Source: Welwitschia mirabilis | Taxonomy: Eukaryota; Gnetophyta; Gnetopsida; Welwitschiales | Direction: 5' to 3' | Assembly: GCA_051453625.1 (NCBI GenBank) | Contig: JBOZIK010000001.1 | Coordinates: 293,653,726 to 293,717,725 of the forward strand | DNA: 64,000 nt | Shown here: positions 1-11,949 of the stretch, piece by piece | Layout of the letters: each line of letters starts with the position of its first letter | How positions within the stretch are numbered: position 1 is the first letter of the stretch | Translations under genes and position numbers: made by a program | Notes under the pieces: generated by a model | Seen by the model: the letters and a program-made list of their open reading frames with translations, nothing else | Told to the model about the DNA's origin: nothing | The model's database searches: none

Positions 1-79
1 TAGTCCTTTCCTTACGCTACCCATGTGGGATAAATGCAATCCCACTATTTATTTTAGATGAGCCAAAATACAACACAGT

Positions 80-1200
80 GGAAAAATCTTCTTTTTTATT
101 TTTTAAATGAAAATTTAGAGGGCTTTCATTAGTGATTCTTTCAAAGCACAACACATACAAAAACAGGGGTGAGAGACATCACCAAATTGGGACAGCTAGT
201 TCATAATATACATCACTTGATCAAGTCTAAAGTTAAGATCTGGGCTATCAAACTGCCTTCAGAAAACAGAACGCGTTCATGAAGACAAAAACAACAGACT
301 TTCCAAATATGATTTCTACCGAGGACTAAATCAAAATGAGAAAAAAGGGGCCAAATTGACCCAAAACGAATCCATAAAAATAAGAGTTTAAAAAGTCCTT
401 GACGCGCCTCGTCTCTACACGCAGCTGCTATGCTGGCCCTTAGCATGGAAGCTGTGAGGTATCCGACTTGGGCGATAAATAATATTCCAGTGGAAAAGCA
501 AACACACTGTGAAGCAGCAGACGGGGCCAAAGTGTCTTGAAAAGAAAGGCATTCCAATGTGGCCTGCAAAGCACCAAGTAGAGGAAGAACCCTTAAGCTA
601 TTAACAATGTAGCGTCGGGCCTGCATAGCAGCCTAAAAGATGATTGGCAAAGCTCGCTTCTCTGCTGGCCTACCATAATCAGGAGCAATGAAAGCCAGGG
701 TAAACTAGCACTTTACACATAAGATATCAGCTCTAGCTAGAAAAAGAATCATTGTCATTGAGATGTGTATAAAAACATGACCAAATGCACTGCTAATAAT
801 ATCATCAACAGGGACGGGCCTTGGAGGCCGCAATTCCCATCCTTTGGATGTGCTGTAGAGAGGGGCAACCTCATCAAAACTGGTGCAGGTGGTGAACTGC
901 CGTTGTCAATAAGAGCTGGAGACCCTCCCATAAGAGGGCTTGAAAGAGATCTCACTATCACTGATGCTCCAGAAAGTGGTATCACAACCTACAGAGACTA
1001 GCACATAGTGCCATCCAATGAGTCCAAAGATACCTGATTTAGCCATTTGTCCTTTTACTCAAAAACTGAGGGGAAATCCCCATGAGTTAACTCCAAACTC
1101 TATTTTTATGAGAGTCTTTTAAGTGCTAAATGGAATCCAATTTGATAGAAAGTTGAAACTTGATTTCATTAACATGATTCTGAAGAGGACCTTGATCTAC
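80..1200 (-). other. LINE 3' region, 3' UTR and A-rich tail
   Basis: This part follows the zf-RVT domain of ORF2 on the minus strand. It ends, on that strand, in a run of A with a few other bases (plus-strand 83-105), as expected for a LINE 3' end made by target-primed reverse transcription. A 137-codon open frame at 626-213 and a shorter one at 985-755 show no domain I recognise, so I treat them as chance frames in the UTR. A captured host fragment around 755-985 is possible but unproven. An exact 20-bp direct repeat lies at 1185-1204 and 1229-1248. Confidence 0.55.
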
Positions 1201-1214
1201 AACTAGGAGTTTAG

Positions 1215-4200
1215 TTATACTGTGCTGGGAGGACCTTGATCTACAACTTTGTTTGATCCAACTGAGCAGCACAATCCAGGCGACTCGGAGGGGTTCAGAT
1301 GTATAAGTTCAAAGGCTGATCTGAGCAGAAGAGCACAAGGGGGGTATTCAAAAAATAAGTGATTTCTGGATTCCATTGCCAAACCACATAGAGCACAAAT
1401 GGGGTCAGTCTGGAGCCCTAACTTTAGTACTCTATCTTTGGTAAAAAATCTATTATTGTAGGCCATCCAGGAGATGAAAGAATATTTTGGAATAGTAAAC
1501 CGATTCTAGACGAGATCATGTCAATCTACTTTGGAATCTTAACTTGTAAGCTAGTGGTACATTGAAGATGTGGAGAAAGGGTTACCTACTAGCTTCCAGG
1601 CTAAGGAACTAGCATTAGTTTGAAACTAACTTGCTGAGAGACTTCTTGGCTTCAAAATCTTTTTCATAACCCATGAGGTACTATGCTTAATCTAGTACTG
1701 CCAAATGTTGATGTTCTTAAAATAGTATTTGTTGCACCATTTAATCTAGAGTATGTCCTTCTTGAGAGCTAGGTCCTAAATCTGGTTAAAAACTAGTTCA
1801 TTATTCATCCTAAATAGGTCTATTAACTCTAGCCTCCCTACTTTCTTCGATCTCACTAAGGTTTTCTAAGCCATTGGGGCTTTTTTGGAAGGATCTACAC
1901 TCCCTATCCATAAAAATCTTTTGCACAGAGAGTTGATTTCTTGTAAAACTTTGTTTGATAGAAAGAGGCCAAGGCTTGAAACACTGCCTTGACTAACACT
2001 AGTCTGCCCACATAGGAAAGGAATTTAGTAGTCCATGATCTTATTTTCTCAGTAACCCTAAGGATAATTGGGAGACAGTCATGAACTGAAAGCTTTCTTG
2101 AGTTGAGAGGAACTTCCAGATATTTAACCAAAAGGAAGGCTTCTGGGAAACCCAGTAGGTGAATAAAGCTATTTTTTTGCCCTTGAGAGATTCCGCTAAA
2201 AATGGCCTAGCTTTTAGAGAGGTTATCCTCAAGACTTGAGACCTCTTTGAAGTGCTATAAAGCATTTTTTAGTAAGCGGATTATGCTATCATCAACTTTG
2301 CAAAATAGAAAAAGGTCATTAGCATAGCAGAGATGGGTGATTTGCAGTTTGCTGCACTTGCGGTGGTAAGGGAAGCAAGGATTTTTAGCTAGATTCTTAA
2401 GGCATCTAGAAAAATGCTCTATAATTAGTGCAAAGAGGTATGGTGAAGTGGATCTCCCTGCCTAAGGCCTCTTTTACCCAGAAAATAATCCATCAGACCC
2501 CCATTGATTAGGATAGAAAACAATGAAGTGGTAATGTAAGCTACTATTCATTTGATCAATTTGAAAGGGAAACCTAAGCCTTCAAGCATGCTAAGTAAGA
2601 AGGATCAAGAAACAGAGTCATAATCCTTCTTGAGATCTATCTTAAGGACACATCTAGGGTTAATCCTTTTCTTAGCATAGTGCTGAACAAGCTTCTATGA
2701 TAAGAGAATGTTGTGGGTTATGCTTTTATGCGGGATGAAAGCTCCTTGGTTGTCTGCTACAATGTTTGCGATAACTCTTTAATTCTATTTGTGATAATAC
2801 CCAAAATAGCTTTACAAATTACATTGCAACAAGCTATTGGATGGAATGTGAAGGCCGTATTTGGGCATTGAGTTTTTGGAAGCAAGATCATGGCTGTAGA
2901 GTTTATTCTTCTAAGCATTCTACCATCAGCAAAAAAAAACCATTTACCACTTTACAAACATCACGCCCAATTATATTCCAAGAGGATTTAAAAAATTTTA
3001 TAGTGAAACCATCTAGCCCAGGAGCTTTGTCATTACCCATCGAGAAGATAAAATTTCTAATCTCCTCATCTAAGATTAGTCTGCATAACTCCATACATTA
3101 AAGCTTCGAGATAATCGGACTAGCAGTGAGGATTGATTTGTCTAAATTTGATACTTTTACCTGTTTATTCAATAGGTCCTTGAAACAAGAGAGGATAATA
3201 TGATGTATTTTGTCTTGCTGGTTAAGAAGGTTGTCATTTGAGTCATACAGGACGCTAACCACTAAAAGGTCTTTTCTTTGATTAAGTAGACATGAAAGTA
3301 TGCAAAGTTTAAATCTCCCTCTGCAACCCATCTTATTTCGGCATGCTGCTTATTAAAAAGAAACTCCTATGATAGTAGATTTTTGTACACTAGTAAGGCA
3401 TCTTTTTCCTTCTGTAAAAGAGCAAAATAGAGGGGGGCTGAATCCAATTGGCTTTGGATGGCTGAAAGATCACATTTGACTTTCTCCACATGCTTCCTTA
3501 GGCTTCTAGTATCAACTAAAAGCTTGAGATTAAGAGCAGAATTTACATGAAGAAGCTTCTCATGGAGATCAACTGAGGAAATGGAGGGGGGATAGGAGAG
3601 CTAGGTGGTTTGGATAATATTGTGGAAATCTACTTCAGCACACTAGAAGTTCCAAAAGCAGAAAGGGGGTTTAACCTTGACATCTTCAATGACATTCAGG
3701 ACAATAGGGGTGTGATCAGAAAGACCTGGGACTTGGAACTCAATAAAGGATAGGGGGGAGGGAAGCTGCTAACTAGAATTTACTAAAGCATGATCTAGCT
3801 TACAATGGATACTCTTAGGGGCTTGTTGTTTGTTAGACCAAGTAAAAGAGTGGTTAATATGCTTTACATATGCGAGATGGGTTATGAAAAAGAGATCTTG
3901 GAGTTTCTTGATGTCCTTGGAGATCACCGGGAAGCCATTTCGTTTTTCTCAGGACTAGCTGGATAGTAAAAATCTCCTACCAACACCCACGGGGAAGTTA
4001 TCACCTTGTTGAGTTTGGTAATCTCCAACCAAAGGGGCTGCCTGTCTTTAGGGGTGTTGAAAGCATAGACAAAAAGTAATATTCAAATTATAGCCTCTAA
4101 ATGCCAAGTAACAATGAATATATTGCAAATTCACCTATTTTACTTCAATTTTGACATCATTCGAATTCCACAAAACCAAAATTCTGCCATTTGACATATT

Positions 4201-4392
4201 TGAGAAATTGTGTGCATAATTCCAAGATAGATTTGGCATATAGTTTCTAACTATACTTTCCACTTTGCATGGCTAAACCTTAGTTTCCAAAATCACAATA
4301 ACACTCAATTTCTGCATGATAATTAACTGCCTAATTTCTTGCTTCTTTTTGGGGCTATTTAGGCCTCTCATATTCCACGAGATGATTTTCAT
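1215..4392 (-). pseudogene. LINE ORF2: endonuclease-reverse transcriptase-zf-RVT, broken
   Basis: ORF2 proteins nick target DNA and copy the element RNA into the nick. The N-terminus (4392 downward) reads MKIISWNMRGLN, the classic start of the plant LINE APE-type endonuclease. A VLVGDF motif follows near 3975 and the catalytic SDHTPI motif is intact at 3720-3703. RT begins with a KAPGLDGF block near 3040. The active-site box reads YAND at 2326-2315, where the family has Y/F-A-D-D, so the first catalytic Asp has become Asn. A conserved block downstream of the active site (YLEVPLNSRKLS, then IRSWTTKFLS) lies at 2131-1950. The last domain, zf-RVT, is at 1466-1215 with CALCG and HLFFEY; the family has FFEC, so a zinc Cys is also lost. 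Several stops and frameshifts split the frame. Identification is firm. Confidence 0.92.
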
Positions 4393-4399
4393 GTTCTAG

Positions 4400-5790
4400 T
4401 TTTATTGAAGTTGGAGGCCCCTTTCCCTTTACCCCTTTTGGATTTACACTGGTTAGAGAAAGAAACGTTGTTTTCTATGATTTTCTGAGCACTAGGATTT
4501 TCTAACAGGGCTAAATCTATGCAAATATTTCCTTCAATGTGATGAACAATAGTTGAGCCAAAAGAGGACTGACCTATAGGCTCGGTAGGCAGAGAGCCGA
4601 TTTCTGGAGGGGACTAAAAAACGAGATCCTTGAAAGGGCCTAAGAGGAAGGACGCCAATGATAACTGATGAACGTTGAAGCCATTCAACTAGTCTCTGTC
4701 TTTACAGGAGTAACCCTGTAGCATCTCTATAGACTTGCTTGGCATTGAGGAGGAACTACCTTCATTACAGTTCTGTTGGCACTGCACGCTAGCCTGTCTG
4801 GACAGACTCAACGAAGTTAAGGCTGAGCTGGATAATTCCTTGCCTTTACTAACACCTGTGTGGGGAGAAAAAGGCGGCTTTGCGTTTTGCATTGCACTAA
4901 TTAGGGGGGGAGCATCCCCTACTGATTTCACAGAGCCAATGGCCGTTTCAGGAAGTGAAACCTGCTTGTCTTGCTGGTGGCTACTCTCTAACTTGGGGGC
5001 AGTTAGGGTTTTGTTGCAGTGGCTTCTAGACCTACTGAGGTTTTTTCCTCTTGGGGCAAAGCTCCGAGGTATGACCAAAGCAGATGCAGTGGATACATTT
5101 GCTTGGCGTCCACTCATATTCAATCTTCTGCATCAGGTTTATTCCTCTAGGCCCTTTTAGCGAAATAACTATTGGAATCTTAAACTCTGGGGAGATCTCA
5201 ACACAGATTATAGCAAACCCTAGCCTCGATTGAGTGGTTGTGATCACATCCATGCAAATCAGCCTTCTTATTATGCTTGTGATTTTTAATAGAATCCTAT
5301 CAGACCATAGTGAAGGTTCAAATATGGTAGCTTGATCCATATCAAGAATCAAGTTATTCTGTCTACTTCTAGTGGGGACTTAGGAGACCAAGGTTTAAGA
5401 ATCAAAAGCTTGTTATCAAATGGCTAAGGCACTGAATTTAAGACATATTGCATACGCTCTTTGGAAAGAAACATGAGTAGGAACAAACCTTGGTCGATCT
5501 GTGAGACCAAGACGATTTCCTCCCCTTTCCAATGATTTTTAACAAAGTTCTACATTCTTTGAGATCAGGGTTTCATCTTGTACACAAAATCAATCAGCAA
5601 GTTTTCCCAGTGCATTGCTCTTACATTCCAATCTTTTTCATCAATGTACACTTCGGTTGAGGTGAACTGCTGTGGAAAGAAATTCAGGCGGAGTCCAGCG
5701 TTGGCATTCCTATCTTTTCCCACCATTTCTGCCCAAGAACTCAATTTATTGGAGGTGTTGGGTGGCACATTGCTTTTCATCAGTCCCAAA
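4400..5790 (-). pseudogene. LINE ORF1: DUF4283 / CCHC nucleic-acid-binding protein, broken
   Basis: ORF1 proteins of plant LINEs bind the element RNA. The N-terminal piece (5789-5565) contains LSSWAEMVGKDRN and a YIDEKDW segment. After a stop come FLLMFLSKE and LLILKPWSP, typical of the DUF4283 domain. A 106-residue piece at 5352-5032 ends in a CCHC zinc knuckle, C-x2-C-x4-H-x4-C, at 5097-5056 (CIHCICFGHTSELC), with all four zinc ligands kept. A frameshift then leads to a Ser/Gln-rich tail at 5123-4689. ORF2 starts at 4392 just downstream. At least two stops and one frameshift break the frame. The start codon is uncertain; a Met at about 5789 fits the family. Confidence 0.82.
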
Positions 5791-5930
5791 TCATTACTGA
5801 TCTAAGTAGCAGGTTGCTGGAGGGCGACGACACAAGCTTGCATCAGGCTAAGCTTGTGTCGCACACTCTTTCGCATAGAGGGATCTCTGGTGTGTAGTGC
5901 TTTCCATTGGTCCTTTGTTTCTAAATGTGA

Positions 5931-7337
5931 GAATTCATTTGCTAATAAACTAACAAATAAAAGATGTTTTACTAAATCTAGAAAGTTTCTTGTTATTAAC
6001 TGATTCATCTCAAAACAGATTTTAACTCTTATAACATCGAAAATTATAAAAAGTATATTATGACTAACATAAAGTGGTACTTATTTCAAAAAAGTCATAT
6101 TCAAAAAACTAATATGAATAACCCATGTAAGTCTATAATCAATGATTTTCCATCAATTCCAATAATTATAGAATTTTATATCATTATTCCATTTTGAAAA
6201 TAATCCTTCTTATAAAAGCTAAAATAAAAGCAAAGAATCTAATAAACAAAAGATCACCATTTATCTTATTGGAGACATCTTAATGATAGGATACTACTCG
6301 CATGACTTGACTCTATAGTTTTGAATTTGATTCTTAAAAAGATCTTTCAATAAGAAAGGGAGAGAAAAAACAAAATCTTTTGATACCATTTATTAGAAAA
6401 ATTATTTATCACTTGGAAGTGAAAAAGAATGAACACTAAACGGATAATGAATTAAAAGCATATATAATTAAAAAAATAAAAATTATGTTGTTTATATTCT
6501 TTGTAGTCTATTTCTATGCAAGAATGTAGATATTTTGATTACATAGGTTATCTTTATCTAAGTATGATCCATTAATATATTCTCTTCAATACATATTTTC
6601 CTCTTACACAATTACATATCCTATGAAGTTGGTACGAACATACAACATTATTAATTACATTAGTATAACAATGTACATAATAATATCCAACAAAAGACAC
6701 AAGGAATGACATACATTTATTCATGAATTATTGGAAAAAGACTTGTTTTCTTGTTTTCTTTTTATTATTATCTTGTTTATCACAAATCTATTGAACAAGG
6801 ATGAAGGTAATGCTCAAAAGCTATAATTCAACTTTTAGCTACAATAATATTTTATGTAATAGCAAAATTTGAACATTATCTTCAAAACATTCAAGAGGTA
6901 TTAAGAATCTCTCCATTTGAAAAAATGTTAAAAATTATTAATAATGATACAAAATTATTATTATAGTTGTAGAAGCAAGGATAGAATTCTAAAGAGATAT
7001 ATACATTTGTTCTATTCATATGAGCCAAAGTTAGAATTGGAACCAAATTTATTTTTCTTTTTTCTTTTTTTGGGTGGGAAGGGAAAAGAGGCTATACAAA
7101 ATGATTTTAATATCCTATTATGCTTGTTTTTGTACTTGAAGTGGGTAATGAAATAAAAGTAACTAAAGAAGCATATGAAGCAATCTAGGTAGATGATCTA
7201 ATTGGGACACTATTCGAATAACTTTCGTAAGCAAACTATGCTGAATATTTAAAAGAAGTACTATAACACATATCATCCATCATATTGAGAAAATAATTGG
7301 ACTTTAAACAAATTCACTAATCATCTAATGAAACAAC
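5931..7337. other. AT-rich stretch, nothing recognised
   Basis: No frame with a recognisable domain on either strand. A 70-codon open frame at 6944-7156 is low-complexity and looks like chance. The LINE 5' junction should lie near the left end. Confidence 0.5.
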
Positions 7338-7763
7338 AATAAAATTTACTATAAACTATTAAATAGTATTACAAAAAAATATATATTTACACAAAAGTCA
7401 ATGTCACATCCATTTTCTCCTCCCTCTTGAAATAAACATATCTAAGGGAATATTAGGAAAAAATGGAAATATTATAAATGTAATAAATATGTATATAAAA
7501 TTCTAGAGACAGAGCTTAGAAGAAACCATTTAGGAACTCTCCCTAGCAATAATAAAATTTACTATAAACTATTAAATAGTATTAGAAAAAAATATATATT
7601 TATACAGAAGTCAATGTTACATCCATTTTCTCCTCCCTTTTGAAATAAACATATCTAAGGGAATATTAGGAAAAAATTGAAATATTATAAATGTAATAAA
7701 TATGTATATAAAATTCTAGAGATAGAGCTTAGAAGAAACCATTTAGGAACTCTCCCTAGCAAC
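7338..7763. repeat. Two-copy tandem duplication, 213-bp unit
   Basis: 7338-7550 and 7551-7763 align end to end with a constant offset of 213 bp and only a few substitutions. Both copies start AATAAAATTTACT and end TCTCCCTAGCAA plus one base. The low divergence suggests a fairly recent duplication compared with the decayed surroundings. No coding potential is seen in the unit. Confidence 0.95.
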
Positions 7764-10468
7764 ATGTTTTTTTAACTTAAAATAAATACAACAAAGAGAG
7801 GAAAGACTAGAAAAAACTATACAACTAAATCTATGAAAAAATGAGAAACAGAATAATAGTAGACAAAGGGAACTAATTTTGAGATCTACTTTCCACCCAA
7901 ACATATTGAAAGATTTAAATGTTAATCCTCGAAAAAATTTTTTTGATTTTATACCACTAGTTAAACTTCAATTATAGAGAAAGATTTGAGAATGATAGCT
8001 TCTAAATGAATCATTACACTAGCATTGTGGAATATCTTAAAGAATCTCATTTTCAAAGTTTATATAATTATTAAAAGTATAAAAATAAATTAACGATTTA
8101 CTATTATGTTGTAGATAACCTTGTTGTAGATTACTTTAATAATTAGTCTAAAATATCTAAATTTTCATGGCTAATAATATAACTAATTTTTAAGTCCAAA
8201 CATATTTAAATATGCTAGCAAGACTTGACATGACTACATAATGGACATTCAATCTCCTTATTAAAAAAATGTATAGGTAGATCCCAATGACAAGGAAACC
8301 ATATGAAAATCTTAAATTTGAAACGTTTATAGTGTTTTAGATCCTCTCATAGTTTTTTGGAAAATTAATGATGTATCCTAAACCGAAGTTTTTTGAAAGT
8401 CTAGTTCAATCAATATCCTCTAAAAGAGTAGTATAAATGTATTTAAATAAAAATATTTACTATTTCTTAAGTTTATTAATAAATTAAATCCAAGAAATTT
8501 GTAGATTATGTAAGACCTTAATTAATTATACATAATTATTTTCATTGCATACAAATGTAAGGCTACATAGAAGTGTAAAAAACATAATCATTATAATGTT
8601 TAAAATAACTATAAAAGACAAAAAACTTTTCCTTTATATTATGTAAATTTAGAAGCTTAACAATAGTAGAGTGATCATAGGGAAACTCATGAATTCTTAA
8701 CTAAGATCTTCATTTTAATTAATAATCCCATAAAATCTAAAAGGGATTATTCCCACTTGTATTCTTAAGTTCTGACTTAATAATATACATATAGGATTAT
8801 AAATATTCAAAGTTTACTTAATATATTTAGAGGCCATCTACATATGTAACTTAAAATTTTCTTTTTAAGCTCCCAAACTAGAATAGAAATGAATGACAAT
8901 TTTAATGATAAGGTCAAGACCTTGCTTATGTAGACTTAGGACTATATGACTATAATATTTAATTAAAAGAATATACTTTTTCTAAGCAACTCTATGAAAT
9001 CTTTTTTTAGTAGGTTAAGTATGTCATATAAAATTCAAAATCATGGATGTGCATATATAAAAAGAATTGGACGAAGGAATCCAAAATATTACAAAGTAAG
9101 CTAGACTAGCTAAAAGAATGTGTTTTAATAATACTTAGAACCTTGTTAAGATTACTTACCTAGTTTATTATTTCTTAATTTTCTCCTTGATCTTTTGAAG
9201 CACATACTTCCAATGTGTATGTTGAAAGAAGCTATAATTTTCAATAGTCTAAACCATTTATTTAGTTGAATTCAAGTAATTTGCATATATAAATTGTGAT
9301 AATTGAGAGTGTGCTACTAGTTGGTAATAATCTTAGACATGACCCAAGAAAATTTAGAAGCTAATGCTACACAAAATATCTCAATGATGGACTAAGTAAT
9401 ACTGTTATTACTATTTATGTGTTGAAACACTAAAAAAAAATATCATCAGCATTCTAATAAAAAAGAAGAGAGCTTGTGCTACTTGGTAAATTAACTTCGG
9501 AAAAGAAATCATCATGCTTAAATTATTCAAGCAAGTAAGCTAAAGTAACTATAGCTAAAATATATAAAAAAGGAGAAAAATGATAACCCTATTAAATAGA
9601 GCATTATAAAGAAAAGGCCTCGTTATCTAGTTTTATTTACTAGAATCATAGTGCATGCATTATATAAAAAAAAAAAAGAAAGAAACTTGATATGTTAAAT
9701 AAACTAATTATTTAATTGTAAGTGATCTAAAAGATTAAAAAGATATGCCTAGCTTGCTATGTCATAATCCTTATAATAATAGATGTTTAACTTTGAATTT
9801 TTCTAATGACTTTGAAATGATCATATCTAGTAAGGCAATTTGAATTTTATTTTCTTTACATTCACAATATATAAATTTAAGGTCAAAATCATAAAGAAAT
9901 TTCATCTATCTTCTTTGCCTAGTGTTTAAGTTTGATTAAGTAAAAATGCATTTTAGACTTAAAATTTAACACCACGAAGATAATTCTCCACAAGTTTAAA
10001 GAAAAAATTGACATGGGTAAATCAAGATCTTTGTAGGATAATTTCTTGTATGCTTCTAAAGATGTTCTAATTTATAATATCTTGTTATGTTCTAATTTAT
10101 AATCTCTTATTCCTTTATCCTATTTAAGGATAACTCCAAGATGTTTTTCTTTGTCCTTTATAGCTAAAGAAAATTTTATTAAATATCAACAAAACTATAG
10201 TAGGATGAGAAAGAAATAATCCCCATTAGTGAGTGAAGCATACTAGAGAATAGAAATAGATAAGATCCAATCTTTATAAGCAAATTTTATTAGAATATAA
10301 TACCTTTAAATAATGGTTAAAATATGGATCGAATATGAGGAGGGAAAAGTTTACATTCCATGTAGAAGAAAGCTTTAGAGCAAAGTAATTAGTTCATAAG
10401 AAAAATTCATCAATATTTCTTTTTGGTAATCCTAGAAATCTTGTATTTTAGATTAAGATCAACTAATT
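7764..10468. other. AT-rich stretch, nothing recognised
   Basis: I checked both strands by eye and found no domain, LTR or RNA gene that I can support. It may hold retroelement remnants too decayed to read. Confidence 0.45.
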
Positions 10469-10473
10469 TAAGC

Positions 10474-10804
10474 TATTAAAATAGAAAATATGATTAGAGT
10501 TTTAAATAAAAGTTTTCTTTTGTTTTGTTTAAGTTGAGTTTATTTGATTAATGTGTGTTTTATTCAAGTTATGTTCAATCAAATATGAGTTGAGCTAAGT
10601 GTAAGTTGAGTTAATATGAGATTAATATGAGATAATATGAGTTAAATTGATGTTAGAAGTTTAAGTTATTTGTTATTATTTTATAGTTAAAAAATATTTG
10701 TAAATAGGCATATGCAAGCCATTAAGAAATTTAGTAATCCAATAAAGAATTATTTCTTCATTTCTTATTTTTAATTCCTTCCCATCCCCCCCAATTTTTC
10801 AACA
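10474..10804 (+). repeat. 5' LTR of the Copia element
   Basis: It aligns over its length with 12431-12774, sharing TTAAAATAGAAAAT near the start, a region of repeated GAGTT/AAGTT words, TTTAGTAAT-CAATAAAGAA near the end and a TTTTTCAACA terminus. It begins TATTAAAA where TG would be expected, consistent with a G-to-A change. The AATAAAGAA motif near 10740 is a plausible polyadenylation signal. Confidence 0.85.
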
Positions 10805-10806
10805 TT

Positions 10807-10818
10807 TCATAGTAGAGC
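10807..10818 (+). promoter_or_regulatory. Degenerate primer-binding site (tRNA-iMet type)
   Basis: Two bases after the 5' LTR the sequence TCATAGTAGAGC matches the plant tRNA-iMet site TGGTATCAGAGC at 8 of 12 positions. The position is exactly where minus-strand DNA priming occurs in Copia elements. Confidence 0.6.
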
Positions 10819-10849
10819 TAGGTGGAGGATGACCATTAAATAAGGTGCT

Positions 10850-11640
10850 AGCTTCTAGTAATTATGGCTTTGAGGTTTTAATTTCATAGAGCATGCCAAT
10901 TTTCAATATTGATAAAGGTAGATGAAGAATTGTATAGTGGCACAAGACTTATGGGACATCATCAAGAATGGATTTGAAAACATAGTAGACCCTCATTTAT
11001 TCTAAGTATTAAATCTAGATGAGCAAAAGCTTATCTTGGATGTCAGAAAGAAGGAGGTAAAAGTGAGGCAGTGTTTGACAAATGCAATGGAAGAAAATGT
11101 TCTTCTAAAGATAGTAAATTTAGAATCTTTTAAGAAGATGTAAAAGGCCCTTGAAGTTGAATTTAAGGGACTAAAGAAGATCCAAGAATTAAATATCAAA
11201 CAAGCAAGGAGAGACTATGAGACTTTTTTCATCTCATAGTTAGGAACATTAGATCAATTCATTAAGAGGTTGTAAGAGGTGCTAAATAAACTCAAAAATC
11301 TTGGAGTTAAGGTAAAATATTTAAATGTTTTGTGTAACATCTTGCATTCTCTCCTATTAATGTATGACACTTTGGTTATTCATATTTAAGAAATTAAAAG
11401 GGATAAGCTTTCCTTAGTAGAGATAATATGTTCTATGAAGAATTTTAATGGAAAAGTAATCTAGTGTGAAAAGATATATAATGAAAATGTTAAAGATGCC
11501 TTTAGATCATTATCCACTTTGAGCATTACAAAAAATCATAGTAACATAGGTCATGGATAGATTACAAAATAAAGGTAAAGGCTCTAAATAAGGAAGAAAA
11601 GAAGATCATCATTTTCAAAACAAGGGCAGAGTTATAGGTA
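10850..11640 (+). pseudogene. Copia gag polyprotein fragment, broken
   Basis: Gag forms the virus-like particle of the element. Visible pieces are VAQDLWDIIKNGFE near 10935-10980, matching the AQDLWD-x-(V/I)-x-NGFE segment of Copia gag (UBN2-type), then LNIKQARRDYETFF and LGTLDQFIKRL, LNKLKNLGVKV, and ILHSLLLMYDTLV, all in family order. Many stops interrupt it, several of them TAG or TAA where the family has Gln or Trp. A Lys-rich stretch follows at 11570-11625, where the zinc knuckle would lie, but no CCHC is readable. It follows the 5' LTR and leader directly. Confidence 0.82.
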
Positions 11641-11671
11641 ATGCTACACTATGTGTAGAGCTAAATGAAGT

Positions 11672-11870
11672 ATTAAATAATTTAATAAATAATTTTTCTT
11701 TCATTCTCTCTATTTTATTGACTATTTCTTGTATTAGTTTTTCAACATTTAGTGCTACAAGTAGGTAGAGGGAGAATTGAAAAAAGATTCTAGGTTTTAG
11801 TAATTATGGATTAAAGAACTTCATCTTCATGGAGCATGTTAATTTCTAAAATAGAGGTAGTAGAAAAGGT
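11672..11870 (+). repeat. Second LTR-U5 end, primer site and leader inside the element
   Basis: 11672-11749 resembles the last 80 bp of the flanking LTRs, including AATTTAATAAA and the terminal TTTTTCAACA. 11750-11870 resembles the leader at 10805-10920 (GTAGAG, TAGTAATTATGG, GGAGCATG). The element therefore carries an extra LTR-end/leader unit between gag and RNase H, as would follow from recombination or template switching between two related copies. Confidence 0.7.
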
Positions 11871-11949
11871 AATGCTACAAGAGTTAATGAAAATATTCAC
11901 TCCTATAATTATCATGTATTTAGACATTTTGCTTATTAATGTGAAAAAA

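Larger units (their letters stand above)
80..5930 (-). mobile_element. Plant LINE (L1-type) retrotransposon, nearly full length, dead
   Basis: Read on the minus strand the parts come in LINE order: a 5' leader near 5800-5930, ORF1 with a CCHC knuckle, ORF2 with an APE endonuclease, reverse transcriptase and a terminal zf-RVT domain, then a 3' UTR ending in an A-rich tail (the T-rich run near 83-105 on the plus strand). No LTRs are seen. The segment is clearly less AT-rich than the rest of the window and its frames are longer, so it is probably one of the younger insertions. Many stops, frameshifts and a mutated RT active site make it inactive. Both ends are estimates: I could not find a target-site duplication. 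Confidence 0.85.

Noticed and set aside
213-626. 137-codon open frame on the minus strand, the longest uninterrupted one near the left edge
   Set aside because: It lies in the LINE 3' UTR, shows no known domain, and runs up to the A-rich tail. The lower AT content of the LINE makes chance open frames longer.
4735-5160. 141-codon open frame on the plus strand
   Set aside because: It is the antisense shadow of LINE ORF1, which has a CCHC knuckle and family motifs on the minus strand.
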